From positions 1 to 49,386 of the forward strand of contig JAEYNZ010000127.1 in NCBI GenBank assembly GCA_023412195.1: DNA of 49,386 nucleotides, written 5' to 3'. This DNA is from Bacteroidota bacterium. Its GTDB lineage: Bacteria; Bacteroidota; Bacteroidia; Bacteroidales; Prolixibacteraceae. Each line of letters starts with the position of its first letter. Positions within the stretch are counted from its first letter, which is position 1. The position numbers were made by a program, and so were the translations under genes. Positions 16,451 to 23,493 of the stretch are shown here, piece after piece. The notes under the pieces were generated by a model. It saw only the letters and a list, made by a program, of their open reading frames with translations, ran no database searches and was not told where the DNA came from.

Positions 16451-17184
16451 AATTCACAAAACCGGTTATCCTCTTTATGTAAGGCTTTTTTGATTTCAGA
16501 GAAGCTTATCTCACTCATATTAAAAACAGTGCTAATTTCGCCAAAATGTTCCAGATAGTGAGCATCAGAATTGCGTATAAGAGTCATTTCTTGCTGTAAA
16601 ACATATTGTTGTTTAACATGTTTTTCATTTGCTTTTGCAGAAATTCCCAAAGCATCGCACCGGAGACCCGGAGGTATGAATCCCAGCTGACTCATTATAC
16701 CATTAGCCGGCCTGTCGATGTGGGCCGGAATGAAGATACCACCGAGGTCATGTGTAGTTTGTTCCACTTCATGAATGCCGGCTCTTAAAGCTGCAGGCAG
16801 ATAATAAGGAACCATTTCAACAATATTTTCCTTTTCATCAATTACAGGCTGATAGCCAAAATACTCTTCTTTGTTGGGAATAATTGTTATGTGTTCATCG
16901 ATGAACTGCTGAAATTTTATCAGCTGTGAAGGGAATTCAAAGAAAACCAGGCAATGTACCTCTTCGCGGGTAGTTACTTCGGCACCGGTTAACGTATAAA
17001 TATGTTCCTTCTCAGCAAGTTTTTTAACAAGAAGTGCATGCCTGGTTGAATTATGATCAGTAATGCCTATAATCTGCAATTTGCTTTCAACAGCTTTTCC
17101 TACAATATTCAGGGGGGTCATTTCCAGACCGGCACAGGGGGAAAGTAAAGTGTGGATGTGACAATCGGCCCTGTACCTGTTCAT
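16447..17184 (-). CDS. PHP-domain metal-dependent phosphoesterase
   Basis: A 245-residue protein of the polymerase-and-histidinol-phosphatase family. Metal-binding motifs are H9-x-H11 (CHIHT), the ITDHN motif, the Glu in TGAEVTT, AHIDRP, and NSDAH near the C-terminus. The full set suggests an active phosphoesterase acting on a small phosphorylated compound, nucleotide or phosphoprotein. PHP genes recur beside sensory [FeFe] hydrogenase modules, but I know of no established substrate. It is 41 bp downstream of a DRTGG gene and overlaps the HATPase gene. Confidence 0.85.
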   Translation of the reverse strand: MNRYRADCHIHTLLSPCAGLEMTPLNIVGKAVESKLQIIGITDHNSTRHALLVKKLAEKEHIYTLTGAEVTTREEVHCLVFFEFPSQLIKFQQFIDEHITIIPNKEEYFGYQPVIDEKENIVEMVPYYLPAALRAGIHEVEQTTHDLGGIFIPAHIDRPANGIMSQLGFIPPGLRCDALGISAKANEKHVKQQYVLQQEMTLIRNSDAHYLEHFGEISTVFNMSEISFSEIKKALHKEDNRFCEL

Positions 17185-17225
17185 ACCAGTAAAGTTTATA
17201 TTATCATTTCAAACGGCAACTCAGT

Positions 17226-17564
17226 TTATTCTGATTTCAGATCGGCATACAGAAGTCCTGCCATTTCAAAAGTGCCCATTGAGGTACCAAGAAGGGGTAT
17301 TCCCTCTTCCCTCCCCCGCTCCAGGGTATCTTCATCGGGCTCAAGTCCTTTTACAAGAATTACAGCTGCGAGGTCCTTCAGTGAGGCTATGGCCATTACA
17401 TTCTGATGGGTCTGCAATGTCACCCAAACTTCATTTTCAGCAGCATTACCCATGACGTCGCTCAGTAAATCCGAAACGTATCCACCGGCAATTTCCCTGT
17501 CGAGGCTGCCATGAGCAGTAAAAACTTTAAGGTTGTATTTATCAACCAAATCAGAAACCTTCAT
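17226..17564 (-). CDS. DRTGG-domain protein 1
   Basis: A 112-residue protein consisting almost wholly of a DRTGG-type domain (AGGYVSDLLSDVMGNA, VWVTLQTHQNVMAIASL, GTSMGTFEMAGLLY). The domain is also found in phosphotransacetylase and CBS-pyrophosphatase proteins; its general function is unknown and nucleotide binding has been proposed. The start overlaps the sensor gene by 14 bp and is preceded by GGAGGA four bases before the ATG, one of the few good Shine-Dalgarno-like sites in this window. A paralogue is encoded at 19334-19678. Confidence 0.82.
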   Translation of the reverse strand: MKVSDLVDKYNLKVFTAHGSLDREIAGGYVSDLLSDVMGNAAENEVWVTLQTHQNVMAIASLKDLAAVILVKGLEPDEDTLERGREEGIPLLGTSMGTFEMAGLLYADLKSE

Positions 17565-18918
17565 TTCTTCCTCCTTTTTTATTACAATCGGCCTCTATTC
17601 TTTTTAACCCCCAGATTTTTTCAAGGTTTTTATCAGCCCTTTCAGGTTTTATCCTGTTAAGCCGCACATATTTTTCCCTCAGGAAAATACAGTCTGTCAT
17701 TTTTGCCTTTCCCTGCACCATATCTTCAGCAAGAGCATGGCAATTGGGAGCACCACAACCTCCGCAGTCGATTCCCGGCAACTGGCAAAGTATTTTATTG
17801 ATTTTATACATTTTCTCCAATGCACGGGTACGGTTTTGGTCCAGAACAAATACAGGACGTGGTTCCACTTTATCTGTAACCAGTTTGGTTTTCACATAAT
17901 CCTTGTACTGAAGCTCTGATTCCATTTGTTCAGTCGAAGGATAAGCTGCTGCCCTTTTCTGCAGGCGTTCTACTGTCAAAAACCGGTTACCAGTGAGCAA
18001 TATACCTCCTGCGCATCCCTGGTGGCATGATTTCAGCTCCAAAAAATCGAGTTTAGGCAACTCATCATTCTCCAGTCTTTCCAGAAATTTCACTACATTA
18101 TGAATACCGTCGATTGCCATTGATTTCTTTCCATACCATGAAGATTCACCTCTTGGCAGGCTCCACAGGATTCCTTCCCTGCTCAGGTACTTTCTGAAGT
18201 TACTGGTATCTGTATGTTCATTCGACGGAATCGTTTTCATGATCCGGTTATATAATTCTTTCATATTGATCAGACCGGTCACAATGGATTCCTTTTCAGC
18301 AACCGGTTGATTGACTGCTGCCATTTTTGCTGAGCATGGAGAAACGTAAAAAATGCCGATTTCATGTTCAGAAGCACCCTGTTCCTTTAATTGCTGAATA
18401 GCAAAATGGGCAGCCAGGTCATGAGGTGCCTTGCGCCTGGAAATGTTTCCTGCCAGGGAGGGATACCTGACCTGTATAAGCCTGACTACAGCAGGGCAAA
18501 AAGAAGATATCAGAGGACCTTCGGTGATTTCTTCAGCCGACTCCTTAACAGCTTCCATGAGCCAGGATACCGGTTGTTCCACTTCAAAAATATGAGTGAA
18601 CCCAAGATTGAGAAGGGCTTCATAAATACGGCCTTCAGAATAGATTTCAGAAAACTGGCCAATAAAAACAGCAGGTAATAATATTACGCGGTATTTATAA
18701 TTTCTTATTTGCTCTATTTCATCATGAGCTACATAGAATGCTCCGGCAGGACAAGCCCTCAGGCAGTTGCCGCAATCGACACACCGTTGCTCATCTATTA
18801 CAGCAATACCATTAACAATCCGGATGGCCTCAGTGGGGCATATCCGCATACAGTGGGTGCATCCAAAACATTTGGTTTCATCCACCTTTAAGGCATGATA
18901 TTTTGAAACTTCCTTCAT
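17551..18918 (-). CDS. Sensory-type [FeFe]-hydrogenase-like protein (HydS-like), without PAS domain
   Basis: A 455-residue protein with two [4Fe-4S] motifs (C17-C27, C46-C56), an [FeFe] hydrogenase large-subunit-like domain (about 75-305) and a C-terminal FeS domain (C378, C385, C388, C393). All four H-cluster cysteines are kept (C141, C195, C298, C302), as is K198. The proton-relay Cys is Phe (SSFCPA) and the usual active-site Met before C298 is K296. This pattern fits sensory and not catalytic enzymes. Related clostridial-type sensors carry a C-terminal PAS domain, absent here and probably supplied by the divergent gene at 19850. I chose the ATG at 18918 because it overlaps the upstream stop by 4 bp (ATGA); an in-frame ATG at 18930 is also possible. 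Confidence 0.87.
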   Translation of the reverse strand: MKEVSKYHALKVDETKCFGCTHCMRICPTEAIRIVNGIAVIDEQRCVDCGNCLRACPAGAFYVAHDEIEQIRNYKYRVILLPAVFIGQFSEIYSEGRIYEALLNLGFTHIFEVEQPVSWLMEAVKESAEEITEGPLISSFCPAVVRLIQVRYPSLAGNISRRKAPHDLAAHFAIQQLKEQGASEHEIGIFYVSPCSAKMAAVNQPVAEKESIVTGLINMKELYNRIMKTIPSNEHTDTSNFRKYLSREGILWSLPRGESSWYGKKSMAIDGIHNVVKFLERLENDELPKLDFLELKSCHQGCAGGILLTGNRFLTVERLQKRAAAYPSTEQMESELQYKDYVKTKLVTDKVEPRPVFVLDQNRTRALEKMYKINKILCQLPGIDCGGCGAPNCHALAEDMVQGKAKMTDCIFLREKYVRLNRIKPERADKNLEKIWGLKRIEADCNKKGGRNEGF

Positions 18919-19334
18919 GTGTAGTAACATCTGAAAGTTAAAGTTGTACTTTCGCCTACTTTGCTCTCTATATGAAGCTCATCGGTATTTTTTTCAATAT
19001 TGGCTAATCCCATACCTGCACCAAAACCCATTTCCCTTACCTCTTTTGAAGCTGTTGAAAACCCGGGTTGCATTGCTTTTGCAATATCTTCAATTCCAGG
19101 ACCACTGTCGGCTACAATTATCTTTATATCATTCTCTCCAATGATTGCAGTCACCGTACCATGATAGGCATGTGCTGCCACATTAACTTCAGCCTCATAA
19201 ACCGCCACCACAACCCGCTTGATATTTTTTGCCTGGACATTTAATTGTTTCAGCATTTTTTTTATCTGGCTCGATGCTTTTCCTGCATTTGCAAAATCAC
19301 CTCCGTCGATATGGTAAACCATTTCAACTGCCAT
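18915..19334 (-). CDS. RsbW/SpoIIAB-like anti-sigma-type ATPase
   Basis: A 139-residue GHKL ATPase of the anti-sigma-factor Ser/Thr-kinase type. Motifs are the N box (YEAEVNVAAHAY), G1 (DSGPGI) and G2 (GFGAGMGLANI). In known systems such kinases bind a sigma factor or phosphorylate a STAS-domain antagonist, which a PP2C phosphatase dephosphorylates. A SpoIIE-type phosphatase is encoded nearby (20760-21959), but no STAS protein or sigma factor is in the window. It shares one base with the upstream DRTGG gene and overlaps the sensor gene. Confidence 0.85.
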   Translation of the reverse strand: MAVEMVYHIDGGDFANAGKASSQIKKMLKQLNVQAKNIKRVVVAVYEAEVNVAAHAYHGTVTAIIGENDIKIIVADSGPGIEDIAKAMQPGFSTASKEVREMGFGAGMGLANIEKNTDELHIESKVGESTTLTFRCYYT

Positions 19335-19678
19335 CAGTACACTTCCTTTAAACCATTTGAATAAAGTATACCACTTGCCTTATAAATAGAATAAGGAGTT
19401 TCCATCAGAATGATGCCATTTTCGCTTGCAAGTTCAACCATTTCAGGTGTAGCCTGCTTACCCCTGGCAAGAAGCACTGCATGAATATCAGCCATCTCAG
19501 CTGTACGAACGAGCTGGAGATTTGAAAGACCTGTAATAAGCAGGATATTTTCTTCATCGAGTGTCAGCACATCGCTCATCAGGTCAGAACTGAAAGCTTT
19601 TTCGATACTCTTGTCTTGATCATGGTTGCCTGAAACAATCCTGGCTTCGGCGAATTTTATTATATCACTGATCTTCAC
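19334..19678 (-). CDS. DRTGG-domain protein 2
   Basis: A 114-residue single-domain protein, paralogous to the one at 17226-17564 (SSDLMSDVLTLDEENILLIT, ASGILYSNGL). It is the first gene of the leftward run of ten that ends with hydC. The stop overlaps the next start by one base. Its function is unknown. As the first product of a H2-related signalling operon it may bind a nucleotide or a partner protein. The promoter should lie in the 171-bp divergent interval to its right. Confidence 0.8.
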   Translation of the reverse strand: MKISDIIKFAEARIVSGNHDQDKSIEKAFSSDLMSDVLTLDEENILLITGLSNLQLVRTAEMADIHAVLLARGKQATPEMVELASENGIILMETPYSIYKASGILYSNGLKEVY

Positions 19679-19771
19679 GGTTAGAAATTGGCTTTAAATG
19701 ATTTTGAGCAAAGATAAAGGAAGTTTATATCTGAAAACTGTCAAAAGTCGTATTTAGCATTAAAAAGAGTG

Positions 19772-19809
19772 AAAGTAAGCATTAATTTCATTATTTTTCA
19801 CCTTACTTT
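19772..19809. promoter_or_regulatory. Inverted repeat in the divergent hydrogenase/PAS promoter region
   Basis: Perfect 8-bp arms AAAGTAAG (19772-19779) and CTTACTTT (19802-19809) are separated by 22 bp, within the only intergenic gap between the leftward hydrogenase operon and the rightward PAS-SpoIIE pair. The arm spacing (30 bp start to start) suits two half-sites on the same DNA face. It is a candidate shared operator; the binding protein is unknown. Confidence 0.4.
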
Positions 19810-19849
19810 ATTGAACAGCCAGATTTTAAAAACCTGAAAAAACTGCTTT

Positions 19850-20776
19850 ATGATTTACGATAAAAAGTCATTTCTGCCCGGAAATATTGAGGACTTATTC
19901 TTCTATCAGAAAGTCTTCGATGCCCTTCCCATTCCTATTTTTTACCGTGACCTGCATGGCGTTTACCAGATGTGCAATAAAGCACATGAAGAATTTTCGG
20001 GAAAGCCAAGGGCTCAAATTATCGGTCATTCCGTTTATGATGTTCACACGAAACATATGGCTGAAATTTATTTTCAGAGAGACCAGGAATTGTTTGCAAA
20101 ACCTGATATCCAGATTTACGAAACACAGGTAAGGCAGCAAGACGGTTCCAGAATGGATGTTGTTATAAATAAAGCTGTCATCAGGAGCAATGAGGGAGAG
20201 ATCATTGGCATTGTTGGATCGATCAATGATGTCACCAAACTGAAAAAAACAGAAAAAAGGCTGGAGAAGGCACAGGAATCCATGGAAGTCTCCTCACATA
20301 TGTTGCACAAAATCAACGTGGGAATCCTCCTGATGGATGAATTTCTGAAGGTGATTGACTCAAATAAAAGTTTTGCCCGCCTGATGGGAGAAGATACAGA
20401 AGAACTATTTGAAACCATACCTGGGCTAAAGGGGGCTGAGGTGGCAGAACTTGTACCTGAAGTTATTTTCAAGATGCTGACCAGCATTTTAACTTCAGGT
20501 GAGGAATTACTTGAACGGGATATTAAGTACAGCGACAGACTGCTGCATGTAACTGTTGTAACCTTGTATAAAAACAAGGTTGTTGGAGCAGTTATACGCG
20601 ACATGTCGGCTCCGTTGCTAGTACGTGATGAAATCATCAACAGGGCCTATCGCATCAAAAAACAAAACATTGATACGGTTCAGAAAATAGCATTTCTGCT
20701 TGGAGAAAATGCTGCCGAGACTGAGGAATTGCTTAATTCAATCATAGAATCATACAGGTATGGCAGCGACAAATAA
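19850..20776 (+). CDS. Double-PAS sensor protein with sensory-hydrogenase tail
   Basis: A 308-residue cytoplasmic protein with two PAS domains. PAS 1 spans about 20-130 (FDALPIPIFYRDLHGVYQMC, then the PAC-like IIGIVGSINDVTKL). A short coiled linker follows, then PAS 2 at about 153-255. The tail (NIDTVQKIAFLLGENAAETE) matches, from memory, the C-terminal end of sensory [FeFe] hydrogenases of the HsfB/group C3 type, where H-domain and PAS are one polypeptide. I infer that the sensor has been split between this gene and the one at 17551-18918. No kinase, cyclase or HTH domain is present. It overlaps the SpoIIE gene by 17 bp. Confidence 0.83.
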   Translation: MIYDKKSFLPGNIEDLFFYQKVFDALPIPIFYRDLHGVYQMCNKAHEEFSGKPRAQIIGHSVYDVHTKHMAEIYFQRDQELFAKPDIQIYETQVRQQDGSRMDVVINKAVIRSNEGEIIGIVGSINDVTKLKKTEKRLEKAQESMEVSSHMLHKINVGILLMDEFLKVIDSNKSFARLMGEDTEELFETIPGLKGAEVAELVPEVIFKMLTSILTSGEELLERDIKYSDRLLHVTVVTLYKNKVVGAVIRDMSAPLLVRDEIINRAYRIKKQNIDTVQKIAFLLGENAAETEELLNSIIESYRYGSDK

Positions 20777-21959
20777 TCCGAATTATCATGTTGAAATAGA
20801 TGTTCAGCAAAAAAAACCAAAGAATGAAATTGCCTGTGGCGATGTATTCATGTCTGATATTTTCAGGGAGGAAGGGCGTACCATTCTTGTATTGAGCGAC
20901 GGGATCGGGCACGGAATAAAAGCCAGTGTTCTTGCAAGCCTTACCGCAACCATGGCACTTAAATATACACGCTTTCACACAAAACCTGAAATCTCTTCAC
21001 GTATAATTATGGAAGCCCTGCCGCAAAGCAGCGACGGCAAGGAAAGTTATGCAACATTTACTGTTATTGAACTGGAAGTTGACGGCCAGGTTAGAATCAT
21101 AAATTATGACAATCCGCCGGTACTGATCATCAGAAACGGCAGTCTTTATCAGCCTAAAGAGTATGAACTGGAAGTTCGCGGAAAAGAAAATGTAGGAAAA
21201 CTGTTGCGGTGCCGCGAATTTATAGCCCGAAAGGAGGACCGCATGGTTTTTCTGACAGATGGTGTGGTGCAGTCGGGGTTAGGCAACAATCGTTACCCAA
21301 TGGGCTGGGGAATAGAAAACGTATATGATTTTGCCTTGAGCCAGGTCAATCGGATGCCTGATATTTCTGCCACCAAACTTGCCAGGAAGATTATCAACCA
21401 GGCTGCTATAAATGACAATTTTGAGCTCAAGGATGATACAACCTGCGGGGTCATATATTTCAGGGAACCCAGAAAATTTATGCTGATCACAGGTCCTCCC
21501 TTTTATAAAATAAAAGATTATGATTTTGCCGGCAGGATCAAAAGTTTTAAGGGAAAAAAAATTATATGCGGAGGAACAACAGCCGAAATTATTGCGAGGG
21601 AACTCGACATCAATGTTGAAATACAACATACCGAAAAAAGGCCTGAACTGCTTCCTCCAGTTGCGAAGATGCAAGGGTTCGAAATGGTAACCGAAGGTAT
21701 TCTTACGCTGGGGAAAGTAGAGGAAATACTTGAAAGTTACGACAGCGACACCCGCCTGCAGGATAGTTCTGCAGAAAAAGTAGCCAGTCTGCTTCTTCAG
21801 CACGACAGTATTGAAATCATTGTAGGGACACGGATAAACTGGGCACATCAGGACCCGGAGCAGCCTCTTGAACTTGAGCTAAGAAAAATTGTAGTTAAAC
21901 GGATTGTTAAGATTTTGACAAATAAATTTTTTAAGCACGTTGAAGTTGAATACCTGTAA
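20760..21959 (+). CDS. SpoIIE-family PP2C-type Ser/Thr phosphatase
   Basis: A 399-residue protein. Residues of about 10-235 are a SpoIIE/PP2C-type phosphatase with the expected metal-binding acidic residues: D28 (CGDVF), D47 (LSDGIGHG), D167 (LTDGVV) and D225-D226 (KDDTTCG). Residues 240-399 form an extra domain starting FMLITGPPF and including KKIICGGTTAEII, which I cannot name. It presumably dephosphorylates a Ser/Thr phosphoprotein in response to the overlapping PAS gene product, countering one or both ATPase-type kinases across the divergent promoter. A strong terminator follows at once. Confidence 0.88.
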   Translation: MAATNNPNYHVEIDVQQKKPKNEIACGDVFMSDIFREEGRTILVLSDGIGHGIKASVLASLTATMALKYTRFHTKPEISSRIIMEALPQSSDGKESYATFTVIELEVDGQVRIINYDNPPVLIIRNGSLYQPKEYELEVRGKENVGKLLRCREFIARKEDRMVFLTDGVVQSGLGNNRYPMGWGIENVYDFALSQVNRMPDISATKLARKIINQAAINDNFELKDDTTCGVIYFREPRKFMLITGPPFYKIKDYDFAGRIKSFKGKKIICGGTTAEIIARELDINVEIQHTEKRPELLPPVAKMQGFEMVTEGILTLGKVEEILESYDSDTRLQDSSAEKVASLLLQHDSIEIIVGTRINWAHQDPEQPLELELRKIVVKRIVKILTNKFFKHVEVEYL

Positions 21960-21961
21960 TG

Positions 21962-21996
21962 AAAAAACCACCACAATGATCGTGCGGTGGTTTTTT
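21962..21996 (+). terminator. Rho-independent terminator of the PAS-SpoIIE transcript
   Basis: AAAAAACCACC (21962-21972) and GGTGGTTTTTT (21986-21996) pair perfectly around a 13-base loop, starting 3 bp after the SpoIIE stop codon. The trailing Ts form the terminator tract. The symmetric A-run means it may also act leftwards. Confidence 0.88.
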
Positions 21997-22256
21997 AAAG
22001 CGCCTCGTTAACCAGTATCTGATTTTTCTTCAGAACCAGCGGAAAAATTTGGTTTTATTCCCCTGAACAAATATTAATAATAACAACACTGCAAAGTAAG
22101 GAATAATCCTGCATTAGATTTAAATTCAGGCGCCTGAATAAGAAGGTTAAAAATACTGATTTACAGATAATAAAATACTGAGTGACACAATTAAACCGGC
22201 TTAATTGCCTGTTTAAGCATACAGCATTTCTTACCTTCACCAAAAAAATATATTTA

Positions 22257-23270
22257 TCAGATCATCGGATACTTTTTGAACACCTCGCCCGATTTCATCA
22301 GTATATCGACATATTGTGCCCTCTGATAGACAAACGGGTCTGCAAGCTTTTTTCTCGACAAGTTGCCTTTAAAATCATCTATCGATCCATAGCCATGCTC
22401 ATCCATCCATATGCTCAGATCCATAAGCATTTCAGATACAACTTCAGGTTTATTTTTGTAAACAGTACTTACAATCTGCACTGCATCAGCACCGGCAAGA
22501 ATCATTTTAATCATGTCTTTCGCCTGGTAAATTCCTCCGCCGGCACAAATGCTACCATCAAGATTTCCATATAAAATTCCCGCATACCTTAGCGCAAGTA
22601 GATGATCTCTGCGGTAACTCAGACTCCATGGAAAGTGGAATTTCTCGCGGTTGATGTCAATATCAGGATGAAAAAACCGGTTAAACAACACATAAGCATC
22701 TGCACCAGCCTCATCAATCTTTTTGATAAAGTTCAGCGGATTGGTATAAAATGGGCTCATTTTTACACTTACCGGAATTTTTACGGCTTGTTTTACAGAT
22801 TCAACTATTTGCACCTGCTTTTCTTCCATCACTTGTCCGGACTCTTCGAAATATGTGGGAACCGAGTAAAGATTCAGTTCCAGGCCATCCACCCCGGTTT
22901 TTTCAAGTTCTTTGGCGTATTCAATCCAGGTGGGCTCGTAAATTGCATTTAAACTGGCAATCACAGGGATACTTAGATTCTTTTTAAGCGTGCTGATATT
23001 AAACAGGTATTCCTGAGGACCAGCATGTTCTATTCCAGGGAAGATATGTTCAGATTCAGCATTCCGGTAATCATACTCGTTCATATCTTCTGTCATCTGA
23101 AGATCTTCAAGTTGAATCTGTTCTTCAAATAATGATTTATATACGATTGCTCCGATACCTGCCTCTTCCAGTTTTTCCGGAATTCCCTTGTTCATTACCA
23201 GGTTGCTTGAGCCCAGAATAATAGGGCTTTTTAGTTTTATACCCATGTAGGTAGTTGAAAGATTTGCCAT
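22257..23270 (-). CDS. Dihydroorotate dehydrogenase-like FMN protein
   Basis: A 337-residue TIM-barrel flavoprotein of the PyrD-like family, opening with the usual MGIKLKSPIILGSSNLV. The FMN-phosphate motifs are visible towards the end (CAGGGIYQAKDMIKMILAGADAVQ). In true class 1 DHODs the active-site base is a Cys in an N-x-S-C-P-N motif. Here the segment reads LELNLYSVPT with no Cys, so oxidation of dihydroorotate is doubtful. I recall this subfamily as annotated only as DHOD-like. No pyr gene is adjacent. The gene stands alone between two terminators. Confidence 0.8.
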   Translation of the reverse strand: MANLSTTYMGIKLKSPIILGSSNLVMNKGIPEKLEEAGIGAIVYKSLFEEQIQLEDLQMTEDMNEYDYRNAESEHIFPGIEHAGPQEYLFNISTLKKNLSIPVIASLNAIYEPTWIEYAKELEKTGVDGLELNLYSVPTYFEESGQVMEEKQVQIVESVKQAVKIPVSVKMSPFYTNPLNFIKKIDEAGADAYVLFNRFFHPDIDINREKFHFPWSLSYRRDHLLALRYAGILYGNLDGSICAGGGIYQAKDMIKMILAGADAVQIVSTVYKNKPEVVSEMLMDLSIWMDEHGYGSIDDFKGNLSRKKLADPFVYQRAQYVDILMKSGEVFKKYPMI

Positions 23271-23435
23271 ATTTACAGGAATTTAGTTATTATTCTTTTT
23301 TTGATGACGTACAGATGAAATATATTGTTTTATAATTGATGTATCGTCGTTGCCAATACAACTCTGCTGTCCCCCTATCATTTTCCAAAACAAATGTGAT
23401 AAAAGATAGTTTATTTCAGATTGGTAATATAGGAT

Positions 23436-23470
23436 AAAAAAAACCACCTGCAAAAATGCAGATGGTTTTT
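23436..23470 (-). terminator. Rho-independent terminator of hppA
   Basis: Read leftwards, a 14-bp stem (23457-23470 with 23439-23452, one wobble pair) closes a four-base loop and is followed by a run of eight Ts. It lies 24 bp beyond the hppA stop codon. Confidence 0.88.
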
Positions 23471-23493
23471 CTGATATAAATTGAAAATAAATA

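Noticed and set aside
17551..18918. Calling the H-cluster-like protein a second catalytic hydrogenase
   Set aside because: The proton-relay cysteine and active-site Met are replaced and the neighbours are signalling proteins, so a sensor role is better supported.
21279..21848. Leftward 189-codon frame
   Set aside because: It is antisense to the SpoIIE-type phosphatase gene, with no motif or context support.
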